NCBI GenBank assembly: GCA_027858325.1
Contig: JAQICU010000352.1
Coordinates: 1-15,341, forward strand
DNA length: 15,341 bases
Reading direction: 5' to 3'
Origin: Candidatus Cloacimonadota bacterium
GTDB taxonomy: Bacteria; Cloacimonadota; Cloacimonadia; Cloacimonadales; TCS61
Shown here: positions 7,602 to 13,626 of the stretch, in pieces
Layout: every line of letters begins with the position of its first letter
Position numbering within the stretch: the first letter of the stretch is position 1
The notes under the pieces: model-generated
What the model was told of the DNA's origin: nothing
The model's database searches: none
The model's input: the letters and a program-made list of their open reading frames with translations, nothing else
Translations under genes and position numbers: made by a program

Positions 7602-8884
7602 TAACTAAAAAAGATAGGCAAAAAGCTGCCGAATTTATTCGTAAATATAGTAACGCTGATGACTTTAATTTCAGCATCAATGGCTCGGAAGACTTGCTGA
7701 CCCGTTTTGCTCAGAATGGTATTACCCAGCACATTTCCGGCAATAAATTGAATGTAAATTTAAGGGTAACTTTCGATAGTAAAAACGGTGAAGCCTCGGG
7801 TAATAATCTGGATGAAGATTCTTTGAAATACCTGATAAAAACTGCTGAAGGGATGGCAAAATTAAATCAGCCCGATCCGGAATTTGTCGGAAGCGAACCA
7901 GCACATGACCTGCCGGAAGTAGATAATTATGCCCAGAGTACTGCTGATCTGCCGGTAGAAAAAATCGTTGATGATATCCTGACCTGCGTAAAAAATGCTG
8001 AAGGTAAAGACGCTAAACTTTCCGGAATTTCCGAAAAGCATGTGCAGGATACTTTCCTGGTTACCAAGAACGGCTTTGAAGGTTTTGATAGATCAACCAG
8101 CTTCTCTCACTCTATGACTTTGAAAAAAGAGGGAGTGGAAACAAAAGTATCCAGATCAGTGAAAGATCATGCCAAATTCAGTATGCTTACCATGATCGAG
8201 CAATTGAATTCTCAATTCGATAGTTTGAATAATCCGGTACAATTGGCAAAAGGGAGAATTCCTGTGATCCTGCGCCCGGCTGCTGTTTTAAACTGGCTGT
8301 TCTATCTTATCTGGACGTTTGACAGACGCACTGCTGATGAAGGTCATACTCCCTTCACAGATCAGATCGGAAAGAAATTCTTCGGCGATAAATTCACTTT
8401 TCGTTCTCGCCTGGATGATCCCGATCTGGAAGCCAGCAAATTCTTAAATGGCGGAGTTCCGGCTGAGAATATCGACTGGATCGTAAACGGTATACTCAAG
8501 AATATGAGTGCAGATAGATACTACGCTAAACAGATTAATTTGAAAGCTTTGCGCCCCTACAACATCATCGTGGAAGGCGGAGATACAACTGAAAGTGAAA
8601 TGATGAAGATGGTAGATCGCGGCGTAATCATCAATAATTTCTGGTATATCCGTCCCACTGACCGTAAAACCGGTGAATGGACAGGATTGACCCGTGATGG
8701 AGTACTCTATTTCGAAGACGGCAAGATCCAGAAATCTGTAACGAATTTCCGCTGGAACGAGATCCTGCACGATGCTACCAAACGCATCCTGGCGCTGGGA
8801 CCAAGTGTTCAGCAGGAATATTATGCCAAGGTTCCGACTCTGCTGATCGATGATTTCAATTTCGTAGATGTAACAACGTTTTAG
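7598..8884 (+). CDS. tldE: TldE/PmbA-family partner subunit of the TldD protease
   Basis: This 428-residue member of the TldD/PmbA superfamily lacks the HExxxH zinc motif, as expected for the non-catalytic TldE (PmbA) partner that forms the proteolytic chamber with TldD. Recognisable family segments are the N-terminal beta-rich half (GITQHISGNKLNVNLRVT) and the C-terminal half with KGRIPVILRPAAVLNWLFYL, FTFRSRLDDPD and a typical ending with FRWNEILHDATKRILALGPS. The start ATG overlaps the tldD stop. GGAGG (7587-7591) lies seven bases before it. Downstream is a perfect palindrome that may end transcription. The partner role is inferred from adjacency and from the missing catalytic motif. Confidence 0.9.
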   Translation: MITKKDRQKAAEFIRKYSNADDFNFSINGSEDLLTRFAQNGITQHISGNKLNVNLRVTFDSKNGEASGNNLDEDSLKYLIKTAEGMAKLNQPDPEFVGSEPAHDLPEVDNYAQSTADLPVEKIVDDILTCVKNAEGKDAKLSGISEKHVQDTFLVTKNGFEGFDRSTSFSHSMTLKKEGVETKVSRSVKDHAKFSMLTMIEQLNSQFDSLNNPVQLAKGRIPVILRPAAVLNWLFYLIWTFDRRTADEGHTPFTDQIGKKFFGDKFTFRSRLDDPDLEASKFLNGGVPAENIDWIVNGILKNMSADRYYAKQINLKALRPYNIIVEGGDTTESEMMKMVDRGVIINNFWYIRPTDRKTGEWTGLTRDGVLYFEDGKIQKSVTNFRWNEILHDATKRILALGPSVQQEYYAKVPTLLIDDFNFVDVTTF

Positions 8885-8895
8885 GGATTTTAGTA

Positions 8896-8923
8896 GTAGG
8901 GGCGATTCATGAATCGCCCCTAC
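8896..8923. repeat. 28-base perfect palindrome (possible tldE terminator)
   Basis: The sequence around the centre at 8909/8910 is self-complementary for 14 bases on each side. The left arm is GTAGGGGCGATTCA and the right arm is TGAATCGCCCCTAC. It begins 12 bases after the tldE stop and is followed by ATTTTCGTTTT, so as RNA it could act as a terminator. I recognise 'GTAGGGGC-ATTCATGAAT-GCCCCTAC' as a dispersed palindrome of other phyla, notably cyanobacteria, by memory only. Confidence 0.8.
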
Positions 8924-8930
8924 GATAATT

Positions 8931-8947
8931 TTCGTTTTAATGAATAT
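8931..8947. repeat. hip-associated near-palindrome, copy 1 (degenerate)
   Basis: TTCGTTTTAATGAATAT differs at one base from copies 2 and 4 (TTCATTTTAATGAATAT). It lies beyond the 3' end of hipT, exactly 61 bases before copy 2. The mismatch breaks the left half-site. Confidence 0.65.
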
Positions 8948-8991
8948 TCAGTAACTTCAGCAGGAATATTGTTCTCAGATATATCTTATTA

Positions 8992-9008
8992 TTCATTTTA
9001 ATGAATAT
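8992..9008. repeat. hip-associated near-palindrome, copy 2 (candidate HipB site)
   Basis: TTCATTTTAATGAATAT is identical to copy 4 at the far end of the operon. The arms ATTCATT and AATGAAT surround a two-base centre. It lies 32 bases beyond the hipT stop, in the convergent gap with tldE, so it is not in a promoter position for any annotated gene. Confidence 0.7.
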
Positions 9009-9040
9009 TTTGCTCTTATATTATAATTACTTTGCTGAAA

Positions 9041-10006
9041 TTATTCTATCATTGCTTTCAATCTATCTAGAAAGATCTCCAGGTACTTTTTCCTACCTTC
9101 CTGACTTAAAAATGAGCGTGAGATCAGTTTTTCTACTTTCTCTCTTTGGGCTGGAAACTCTAAGATCATTTTTTTATTTCTATTCGATTTAATTCCATAA
9201 AACTCACCCAATTTCATAAAATCTTCAAATCCGTAAAAAGCATTAATTTTATAATGTTCAGTCTCAAAATGTTTTAACAAATCTAAGGCCATCCTGCTTT
9301 CTTCCGGAAAATGAATATTGGTATTAAGCAGATCATAAGCGGGAGAAAGTACAAAGTCACCATTTATAGTTTCGATAAGTGAGAAATTTTTTTGATGCGC
9401 ATCACCATTACCAAACATATAATTGAACAAAACCAGTTTATACAACTTTTCAATCTCGATCTTGGGTGCAACACAATGCTTTTTAATAATTTCTCCCATC
9501 TCATGATAGCTACTTTCATATTTAAAATTGGGACCATTTGTTTCCGGTGATATTCCTCCAATTTGGCAGAAATCCTCCTGATGGATTTTGTGTCCATCAT
9601 ACCGGTCAAACCGTTTTGTAATGTAAGCAGATTCACCATCTTGAAAATTTATCAAAGCATTTTCGGCTGTTTGAATTTTAAATATTTGCTTAGCAATCTG
9701 CATGGTCAAATGTTCATTAGCAGGAACATCAAATTGCAATTGCTCTACATTTATGCTGGGAACAGGTTTAAGAATATATTCACCCTCGCCGGTTGTGGAA
9801 ATCAGATCTTTTCCTGATAATTTCAGGGAGATCTTATCCTGCACACCGGAGATTGAGAAATGATCGATTTTTTGGTAACGGATAGATTGAAATTCAGATT
9901 TTTTTAGATATAATGTCGGAGATTTCCCATTAAACACGTTCCGCTGACAGGCATTGCAATAAACCTTGTTTTCAATTTGTTTTAAACACCCCAGACACAC
10001 ACTCAT
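9041..10006 (-). CDS. hipT: HipT-like serine/threonine kinase toxin (HipA C-terminal family)
   Basis: This 321-residue HipA-family kinase lacks the N-terminal subdomain, which is encoded separately by the gene upstream. It opens with two Cys pairs (C4-x2-C7 and C17-x2-C20), a probable zinc ribbon. The Gly-rich loop reads FSISGVQDKISL with Ser51 and Ser53 in the Ser-Ile-Ser arrangement described as the autophosphorylation site of HipT in the E. coli HipBST system. The ATP-site Lys is likely K80 (EYILKP). The catalytic Asp is D202 (GNGDAHQKNF) and the metal-binding Asp is D225 (SPAYDLLN). By analogy it would phosphorylate an aminoacyl-tRNA synthetase or another factor and stop growth; the real target is unknown. 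The start overlaps the hipS stop by four bases (ATGA), with GAGGAG five bases upstream inside hipS. It ends convergent to tldE. Confidence 0.88.
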   Translation of the reverse strand: MSVCLGCLKQIENKVYCNACQRNVFNGKSPTLYLKKSEFQSIRYQKIDHFSISGVQDKISLKLSGKDLISTTGEGEYILKPVPSINVEQLQFDVPANEHLTMQIAKQIFKIQTAENALINFQDGESAYITKRFDRYDGHKIHQEDFCQIGGISPETNGPNFKYESSYHEMGEIIKKHCVAPKIEIEKLYKLVLFNYMFGNGDAHQKNFSLIETINGDFVLSPAYDLLNTNIHFPEESRMALDLLKHFETEHYKINAFYGFEDFMKLGEFYGIKSNRNKKMILEFPAQREKVEKLISRSFLSQEGRKKYLEIFLDRLKAMIE

Positions 10007-10320
10007 TTCATCTCCTCAATAATTACACATCCTATTGTGTCTACAGTTGCTGTCCTAATAAGCCGGGTAAAATAATCTTTCTCATCTATCTTTAGTTTAC
10101 GAGATTGGATTTTAGTTGCAAAACCTTCCGTGAGCAGTCCATGAAAAAATGGAAAGAGTTGTTTAGCATAAAATTTCTTTTGACTTTTGGGTAATGAAAA
10201 GCTAATAGATTTAGCTATTGGATCTGCAAGATATTTTTCATCATATTCAAAATAATATCCAGAAGTCGTTTTTTCCAATATCCCGGCCAACTGCTGCTTG
10301 AAATAGACTGTCGCTTTCAT
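10003..10320 (-). CDS. hipS: HipS-like protein (HipA N-terminal domain as a separate gene)
   Basis: This 105-residue protein matches the HipA N-terminal subdomain: an early LAGILEKTTSGYYFEYDEKYL stretch, then SISFSLPKSQ, then FPFFHGLLTEGFATKI and a closing DTIGCVIIEE. In the split E. coli HipBST system the equivalent small protein HipS is the actual antitoxin that holds the kinase in check. Its start overlaps the hipB stop by one base (TAATG), and its end overlaps hipT by four, so all three products are coupled. Each gene has its own start and complete family landmarks, which argues for a real three-gene system and not a hipA gene broken by a nonsense or frameshift mutation. Confidence 0.85.
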   Translation of the reverse strand: MKATVYFKQQLAGILEKTTSGYYFEYDEKYLADPIAKSISFSLPKSQKKFYAKQLFPFFHGLLTEGFATKIQSRKLKIDEKDYFTRLIRTATVDTIGCVIIEEMK

Positions 10321-10529
10321 TATTCTTCACCTTTAATTCTAACACTGAGTTCCAATCCCAGAACCCCACATATTTTTGTCATTACCTGCAAAGTAGGATT
10401 CCCCTTACCCGATTCAATATCGCTGATAGTATGTAAAGCTACTTCCGAAATTTCACTAAGATCTTCCTGATTGATCTTCAAAATCCTGCGTCGTTCCTTG
10501 ATTATGCTGCCAAATTTTATTTTATTCAT
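10320..10529 (-). CDS. hipB: HipB-like XRE-family helix-turn-helix antitoxin/repressor
   Basis: This compact 69-residue DNA-binding protein begins MNKIKFGSIIKERR. The helix-turn-helix spans about residues 16-40 (INQEDLSEISEVALHTISDIESGKG), followed by NPTLQVMTKICGVLGLEL, the usual XRE/HipB core. It should dimerise, repress its own operon and scaffold the HipS/HipT complex. A longer frame extends upstream to base 10595, but AGAGG (complement of 10535-10539) sits five bases before the ATG at 10529, and the extension would run through the candidate operator and promoter, so the short form is preferred. The adjacent ATG at 10532 is an alternative. The likely binding sites are the near-palindromes at 10543-10559 and 10604-10620. 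Confidence 0.88.
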   Translation of the reverse strand: MNKIKFGSIIKERRRILKINQEDLSEISEVALHTISDIESGKGNPTLQVMTKICGVLGLELSVRIKGEE

Positions 10530-10542
10530 CATTACCTCTTTT

Positions 10543-10559
10543 TTCATTAAAATGAATAT
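10543..10559. promoter_or_regulatory. hip operator candidate, copy 3 (promoter-proximal)
   Basis: TTCATTAAAATGAATAT has perfect TTCATT and AATGAA half-sites with an AA centre, where copies 2 and 4 have TT. It covers the expected transcription start and early leader of hipB. Occupation by HipB would block transcription. Confidence 0.65.
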
Positions 10560-10567
10560 CTTAGTAC

Positions 10568-10595
10568 AAGATAATGTATTACTTAATAAATGCAA
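10568..10595 (-). promoter_or_regulatory. Candidate hipBST promoter between the two operators
   Basis: On the minus strand TTGCAT (complement of 10590-10595) and TATCTT (complement of 10568-10573) are 16 bases apart. The -35 is weak and the -10 moderate. The placement is persuasive: the promoter sits wholly between two repeat copies, just upstream of hipB. Confidence 0.4.
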
Positions 10596-10603
10596 GCTAT
10601 TTT

Positions 10604-10620
10604 TTCATTTTAATGAATAT
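10604..10620. promoter_or_regulatory. hip operator candidate, copy 4 (promoter-distal)
   Basis: TTCATTTTAATGAATAT is identical to copy 2 and lies 61 bases from copy 3, upstream of the -35 element. It is the outermost recognisable part of the hip module; the histidine kinase gene ends 58 bases further on. Confidence 0.7.
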
Positions 10621-10678
10621 ATGGTTATCTTCAACAGGGAAGGAGATTAAAAATACCGGATTTGCAGGAAAGATCAAT

Positions 10679-12034
10679 TTAGAAGCGTAACGTAAAATTA
10701 GTCTTCACATTTGGTTCTGATTGCGCAGTGAGAGTACCTCCGTGCATTCTCATGATCTGTTTGGATAAACTTAACCCGATACCTGAACCATCCGGTTTTG
10801 TTGTAAAGAAGGGTACGAAAATTTTGTCGATAACTTCTTCCAGAATTCCCGGTCCGTTATCTATTACCTGCACAGCGATCTTACCACGTTTATCCAAAAA
10901 GGCTCTCATTATAATTTTAGCATCCTTAGCATTAGATAGTGCATGCATTGCATTCTTAACAATATTTATCAACACTTGTTCTATCAGTTCCTCATCAGCA
11001 GTTAATTCCAAACTGGCTGATGAAATATCGATCACGCATTCAATTCCGTTCATCTTGAGATCCTTTTCCATCAACAAGTGGACATTATTGAATATCTCTT
11101 TTACCAGGATGATATTGAATTTAGGTTTCGGTACCTTGGTCAGATTACGATAAGATTCCACAAAATGGATTAAACCTGTACTTCTTTTGGAAATTGTTCG
11201 CAGAGAATTCCTGATATCGTCCACTGTTTCATCATCGATCATATGAGGTTTGTTATCTGTTGTATCAATATCTTTTAACAATTCATTTATGGTGGAAGAT
11301 AGTGAGGCTATTGGTGTAATAGAATTCATGATCTCATGTGTGAGTACGCGAATAAGTTTTTGCCAGGCTGCCATCTCCTGTTCTTCCAATTCAGATTGAA
11401 TGTTTTGGATGGAAACCAAAATAATACTTTGCATCCTTATCTTGAATTCGGTAGCATAGATCGCCAATTGCATCATCATATCGTTATCGATAACCTGAAC
11501 CAGAATTCGATCGCCGGATTTCATCTTTATCAGCTTTTCCACCAGTTCTGAACTGTAACTTCCCAACTCTCTAATATTTTTCAGTTTACTGATCTGAAAA
11601 AGTTTTTTAGCACTGTTGTTGATCATCTCTACAGAGCCATCTTTTTGAAAAGCGATGAGACTAATACCAATATGTTGAATTACATTTTGCAGGTAATGAT
11701 AATGTTCTTCTTTTTCGGTACGGATCTTCTGAAAATCTGTGATCACATCATTAAAAGCTTCTTTCATCTCATCGTAAGCTGTTCCCAAACCTTCCAGTTT
11801 AAAACTGCGTGAAAAATCGGCATAACGGATCGATTCCAAAAAGCTTGTTAAATACATATTCGTTTTCTGGACATATCTGATTAGATCAATGATCTGAAAA
11901 ATAATCAATGCTGCCAGCAATATCGGTGTCACATTGAACCCAAATCTATAAATTGAAATGAACACAGCCAGTATCATTACAATGATCAGAATTATGCGAA
12001 CAACTATATTAATTTTAAAATTTTTATAAACCAT
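10679..12034 (-). CDS. Membrane sensor histidine kinase, NtrY/NtrB-type
   Basis: This 451-residue kinase has two N-terminal membrane helices (about 10-29 and 35-53) with almost no periplasmic loop, so it probably senses a membrane or cytoplasmic signal. A linker helix (about 80-115) leads to a PAS-like domain (about 112-212; GISLIAFQKDGSVEMINNSA). The phosphoacceptor is H233 in LTHEIMNSITP. The ATPase domain has the N box (INIVKNAMHAL, N357 and N361), DNGPGI (392-397), the F box FVPFFTTKPDGS and the G2 box GSGIGLSLSKQ. The gene follows the regulator gene with an 11-base overlap, so the two are co-translated and form a cognate pair. The pair is divergent from the membrane fusion protein gene, which suggests that it senses an envelope or efflux-related cue. 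Confidence 0.92.
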   Translation of the reverse strand: MVYKNFKINIVVRIILIIVMILAVFISIYRFGFNVTPILLAALIIFQIIDLIRYVQKTNMYLTSFLESIRYADFSRSFKLEGLGTAYDEMKEAFNDVITDFQKIRTEKEEHYHYLQNVIQHIGISLIAFQKDGSVEMINNSAKKLFQISKLKNIRELGSYSSELVEKLIKMKSGDRILVQVIDNDMMMQLAIYATEFKIRMQSIILVSIQNIQSELEEQEMAAWQKLIRVLTHEIMNSITPIASLSSTINELLKDIDTTDNKPHMIDDETVDDIRNSLRTISKRSTGLIHFVESYRNLTKVPKPKFNIILVKEIFNNVHLLMEKDLKMNGIECVIDISSASLELTADEELIEQVLINIVKNAMHALSNAKDAKIIMRAFLDKRGKIAVQVIDNGPGILEEVIDKIFVPFFTTKPDGSGIGLSLSKQIMRMHGGTLTAQSEPNVKTNFTLRF

Positions 12035-13397
12035 ATTTTTCCAATCTTCGATATAAAGAAGCCCTGGTCAATCCCAGTTCTTTAGCAGCCTGACTGATAT
12101 TGCCGTTACTTTTTCGTATTGCTCGTTGAATAACATCACGTTCAATATCTTCAATTTTATAGGTGCCTAACGTTCCTTCAGTTCCGTTGCTTTGATGTGT
12201 CTTCAGCATGAAATCACCCGGTTGCAAAATTTTAGATTCGCTTAGTATAACAGCTCTCTCTACAGCATGCTGCAATTCCCGCACATTTCCCGGCCAACTG
12301 TACTGACGAAGTTTTTTTATTGCCGAGGAACTAATATCTTTAATATTTTTTTTATATTTATGGGTAAATTGCTGCAAAAAATGTTCGACTAATAAGGGAA
12401 TATCATCGTCTCTATCGCTTAGTAGCGGCAGGGTGATCTCAACAGTGTTTATGCGGTAGAGAAGATCCTGACGGAATTTTCCTTCCTTAGCCATTTGGTA
12501 GATCGGCATGTTGGTAGCACAGATCAAACGGACATTTATAGGTATTGGTTTATTCGAACCGACCCGGATCACTTCTCTTTTCTCGAGTGCAGTCAATAAT
12601 TTCGATTGCAGGGTAAGTGAAAGATTTCCGATCTCATCAAGAAAAAGAGTACCTCCGGAAGCAATTTCTAATCTGCCCGGTTTGTCTTTTTTCGCGTCGG
12701 TGAAAGAGCCTTTCATATGACCAAAGAGTTCACTCTCAAATAATGTTTCACTAATCGCTCCCAGATCGACACTTAAAAACACATCGTTCCTGCGAGCTGA
12801 ATTCCGATGTAAAGCTCTGGCAACAAGTTCTTTTCCAGTTCCATTTTCTCCTAATATTAATATGCTGGCGTCGGTGGAAGCTACTTTCATGATCGTATTG
12901 AATACTTTATGCATTTCGGCAGAATCACCGATAAAATCGTGAAACGGCTGATCCAGCTTCTTGCATAATTCATTTCTGGTGAGTCTTAATTTATTAGCTT
13001 CGATCAAGGAACCGCGTAATTTTAGCGCGGAAGATATTGTAGCCAGCAATTTTGCATTCTGCCAGGGTTTTAATACAAAGTCCACAGCTCCGGCTTTGAT
13101 AGCTTTCACAGCTCGTTCAACATCTCCATAAGCTGTAATAAAAACCACAACAGCCGAAGGATCGATCTCAAGAATTTTCTCAAGCCAGTAAAAACCTTCC
13201 TGACCTCCGATCATATCTCTTGTGAAGTTCATATCCAGCAGGATCACATCAAAATTTTCACTATTCATTAATCCTGGAATCCTATCCGGATTTATTTCAG
13301 TGTGGATTGTCTCAACGTGATTCTTTAAAAGTAGTTTTAAACTGAATAGAATATCTTCATTATCATCAATAATCAGAATTTTACCAAATTTTTCCAT
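12024..13397 (-). CDS. Sigma-54-dependent NtrC-family response regulator
   Basis: This 457-residue regulator has three domains. The receiver (about 1-125) has acidic D11/D12, phosphoacceptor D55, T88 and K110. The AAA+ activator domain (about 155-385) has Walker A GENGTGKE (183-190), Walker B LFLDE (251-255) and WPGNVREL (368-375). The Fis-type helix-turn-helix lies at about 425-456 (NGNISQAAKELGLTRASLYR). The loop that contacts sigma-54 is GSFTDA (230-235) where the classic form is GAFTGA; a GAFTDA variant is common in FCB regulators, so it is probably functional. GGGAG lies about nine bases before the ATG. It is the first gene of the regulator-kinase operon, and a consensus sigma-54 promoter in the divergent region is its obvious target. 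Confidence 0.95.
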   Translation of the reverse strand: MEKFGKILIIDDNEDILFSLKLLLKNHVETIHTEINPDRIPGLMNSENFDVILLDMNFTRDMIGGQEGFYWLEKILEIDPSAVVVFITAYGDVERAVKAIKAGAVDFVLKPWQNAKLLATISSALKLRGSLIEANKLRLTRNELCKKLDQPFHDFIGDSAEMHKVFNTIMKVASTDASILILGENGTGKELVARALHRNSARRNDVFLSVDLGAISETLFESELFGHMKGSFTDAKKDKPGRLEIASGGTLFLDEIGNLSLTLQSKLLTALEKREVIRVGSNKPIPINVRLICATNMPIYQMAKEGKFRQDLLYRINTVEITLPLLSDRDDDIPLLVEHFLQQFTHKYKKNIKDISSSAIKKLRQYSWPGNVRELQHAVERAVILSESKILQPGDFMLKTHQSNGTEGTLGTYKIEDIERDVIQRAIRKSNGNISQAAKELGLTRASLYRRLEKYGL

Positions 13398-13447
13398 TTA
13401 ACAAACTCCCAAAACCTAATTTTTTCACTTTTTTCAAAACCAACTGC

Positions 13448-13477
13448 ATACTAATTTTCATAAACCAAAACCGTCAA
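13448..13477 (-). promoter_or_regulatory. Candidate sigma-70-type promoter for the regulator-kinase operon
   Basis: On the minus strand TTGACG (complement of 13472-13477) and TAGTAT (complement of 13448-13453) are 18 bases apart, about 50 bases ahead of the regulator start. No -24/-12 pair was found in this orientation, so the regulator genes are probably not themselves sigma-54 dependent. Confidence 0.4.
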
Positions 13478-13496
13478 CAAAAAAACTGTCCACCAC

Positions 13497-13514
13497 CGTA
13501 CATTCAGCTGTACG
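13497..13514. promoter_or_regulatory. Inverted repeat, candidate upstream activator site 1
   Basis: CGTACA and TGTACG surround six bases (CGTACATTCAGCTGTACG). The centre is about 98 bases before the predicted sigma-54 start, a normal distance for an NtrC-type enhancer. Confidence 0.55.
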
Positions 13515-13523
13515 TTTCCGAAC

Positions 13524-13538
13524 ATATTATGGTAATAT
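13524..13538. promoter_or_regulatory. Inverted repeat, candidate upstream activator site 2
   Basis: ATATTA and TAATAT surround TGG. The centre is about 73 bases before the predicted transcription start and about 25 bases from site 1. Its sequence differs from site 1, so at most one of them may be the true regulator site; the other could bind a different protein. Confidence 0.4.
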
Positions 13539-13577
13539 CTTTTCCATATTTCTTTGTATATCGGACGTTTACGTGTT

Positions 13578-13592
13578 TGGCACATAATTTGC
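13578..13592 (+). promoter_or_regulatory. Sigma-54 (-24/-12) promoter of the membrane fusion protein gene
   Basis: TGGCAC, five bases, then TTGC (TGGCACATAATTTGC) is a full match to the sigma-54 consensus, with exactly ten bases between the invariant GG (13579-13580) and GC (13591-13592). Transcription should start near 13603, about 24 bases before the ATG. The divergent gene encodes a sigma-54 activator. Confidence 0.88.
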
Positions 13593-13626
13593 TTTAATTC
13601 GATATGAAAGTAAAAGGAGTTTGAGA

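Noticed and set aside
9001..9192. 63-residue plus-strand frame
   Set aside because: It is antisense to the hipT 3' end, has no ribosome site, and its composition reflects the opposite strand.
9041..10320. hipS and hipT as a single hipA gene broken by a mutation
   Set aside because: The genes overlap by ATGA, hipT has its own ribosome site, both have complete family landmarks, and the order equals the known split hipB-hipS-hipT type.
10530..10595. Longer hipB reading frame starting at 10595 (91 residues)
   Set aside because: The extra part runs through the candidate operator and promoter and has no ribosome site. AGAGG is well placed for the ATG at 10529.
8931..10620. CRISPR array from the four spaced 17-base repeats
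   Set aside because: Only two repeats at each end with an operon between them, no series of spacers, and no cas genes. The AT-rich palindrome fits an operator better.
13398..13560. Sigma-54 promoter facing the regulator gene
   Set aside because: No GG-N10-GC pair in the minus orientation was found in this stretch; a sigma-70-like candidate fits better.
13621..13626. TTG start giving the membrane fusion protein two extra residues
   Set aside because: AGGAG is one base from the TTG but seven from the ATG at 13627, so the ATG is the usable start.
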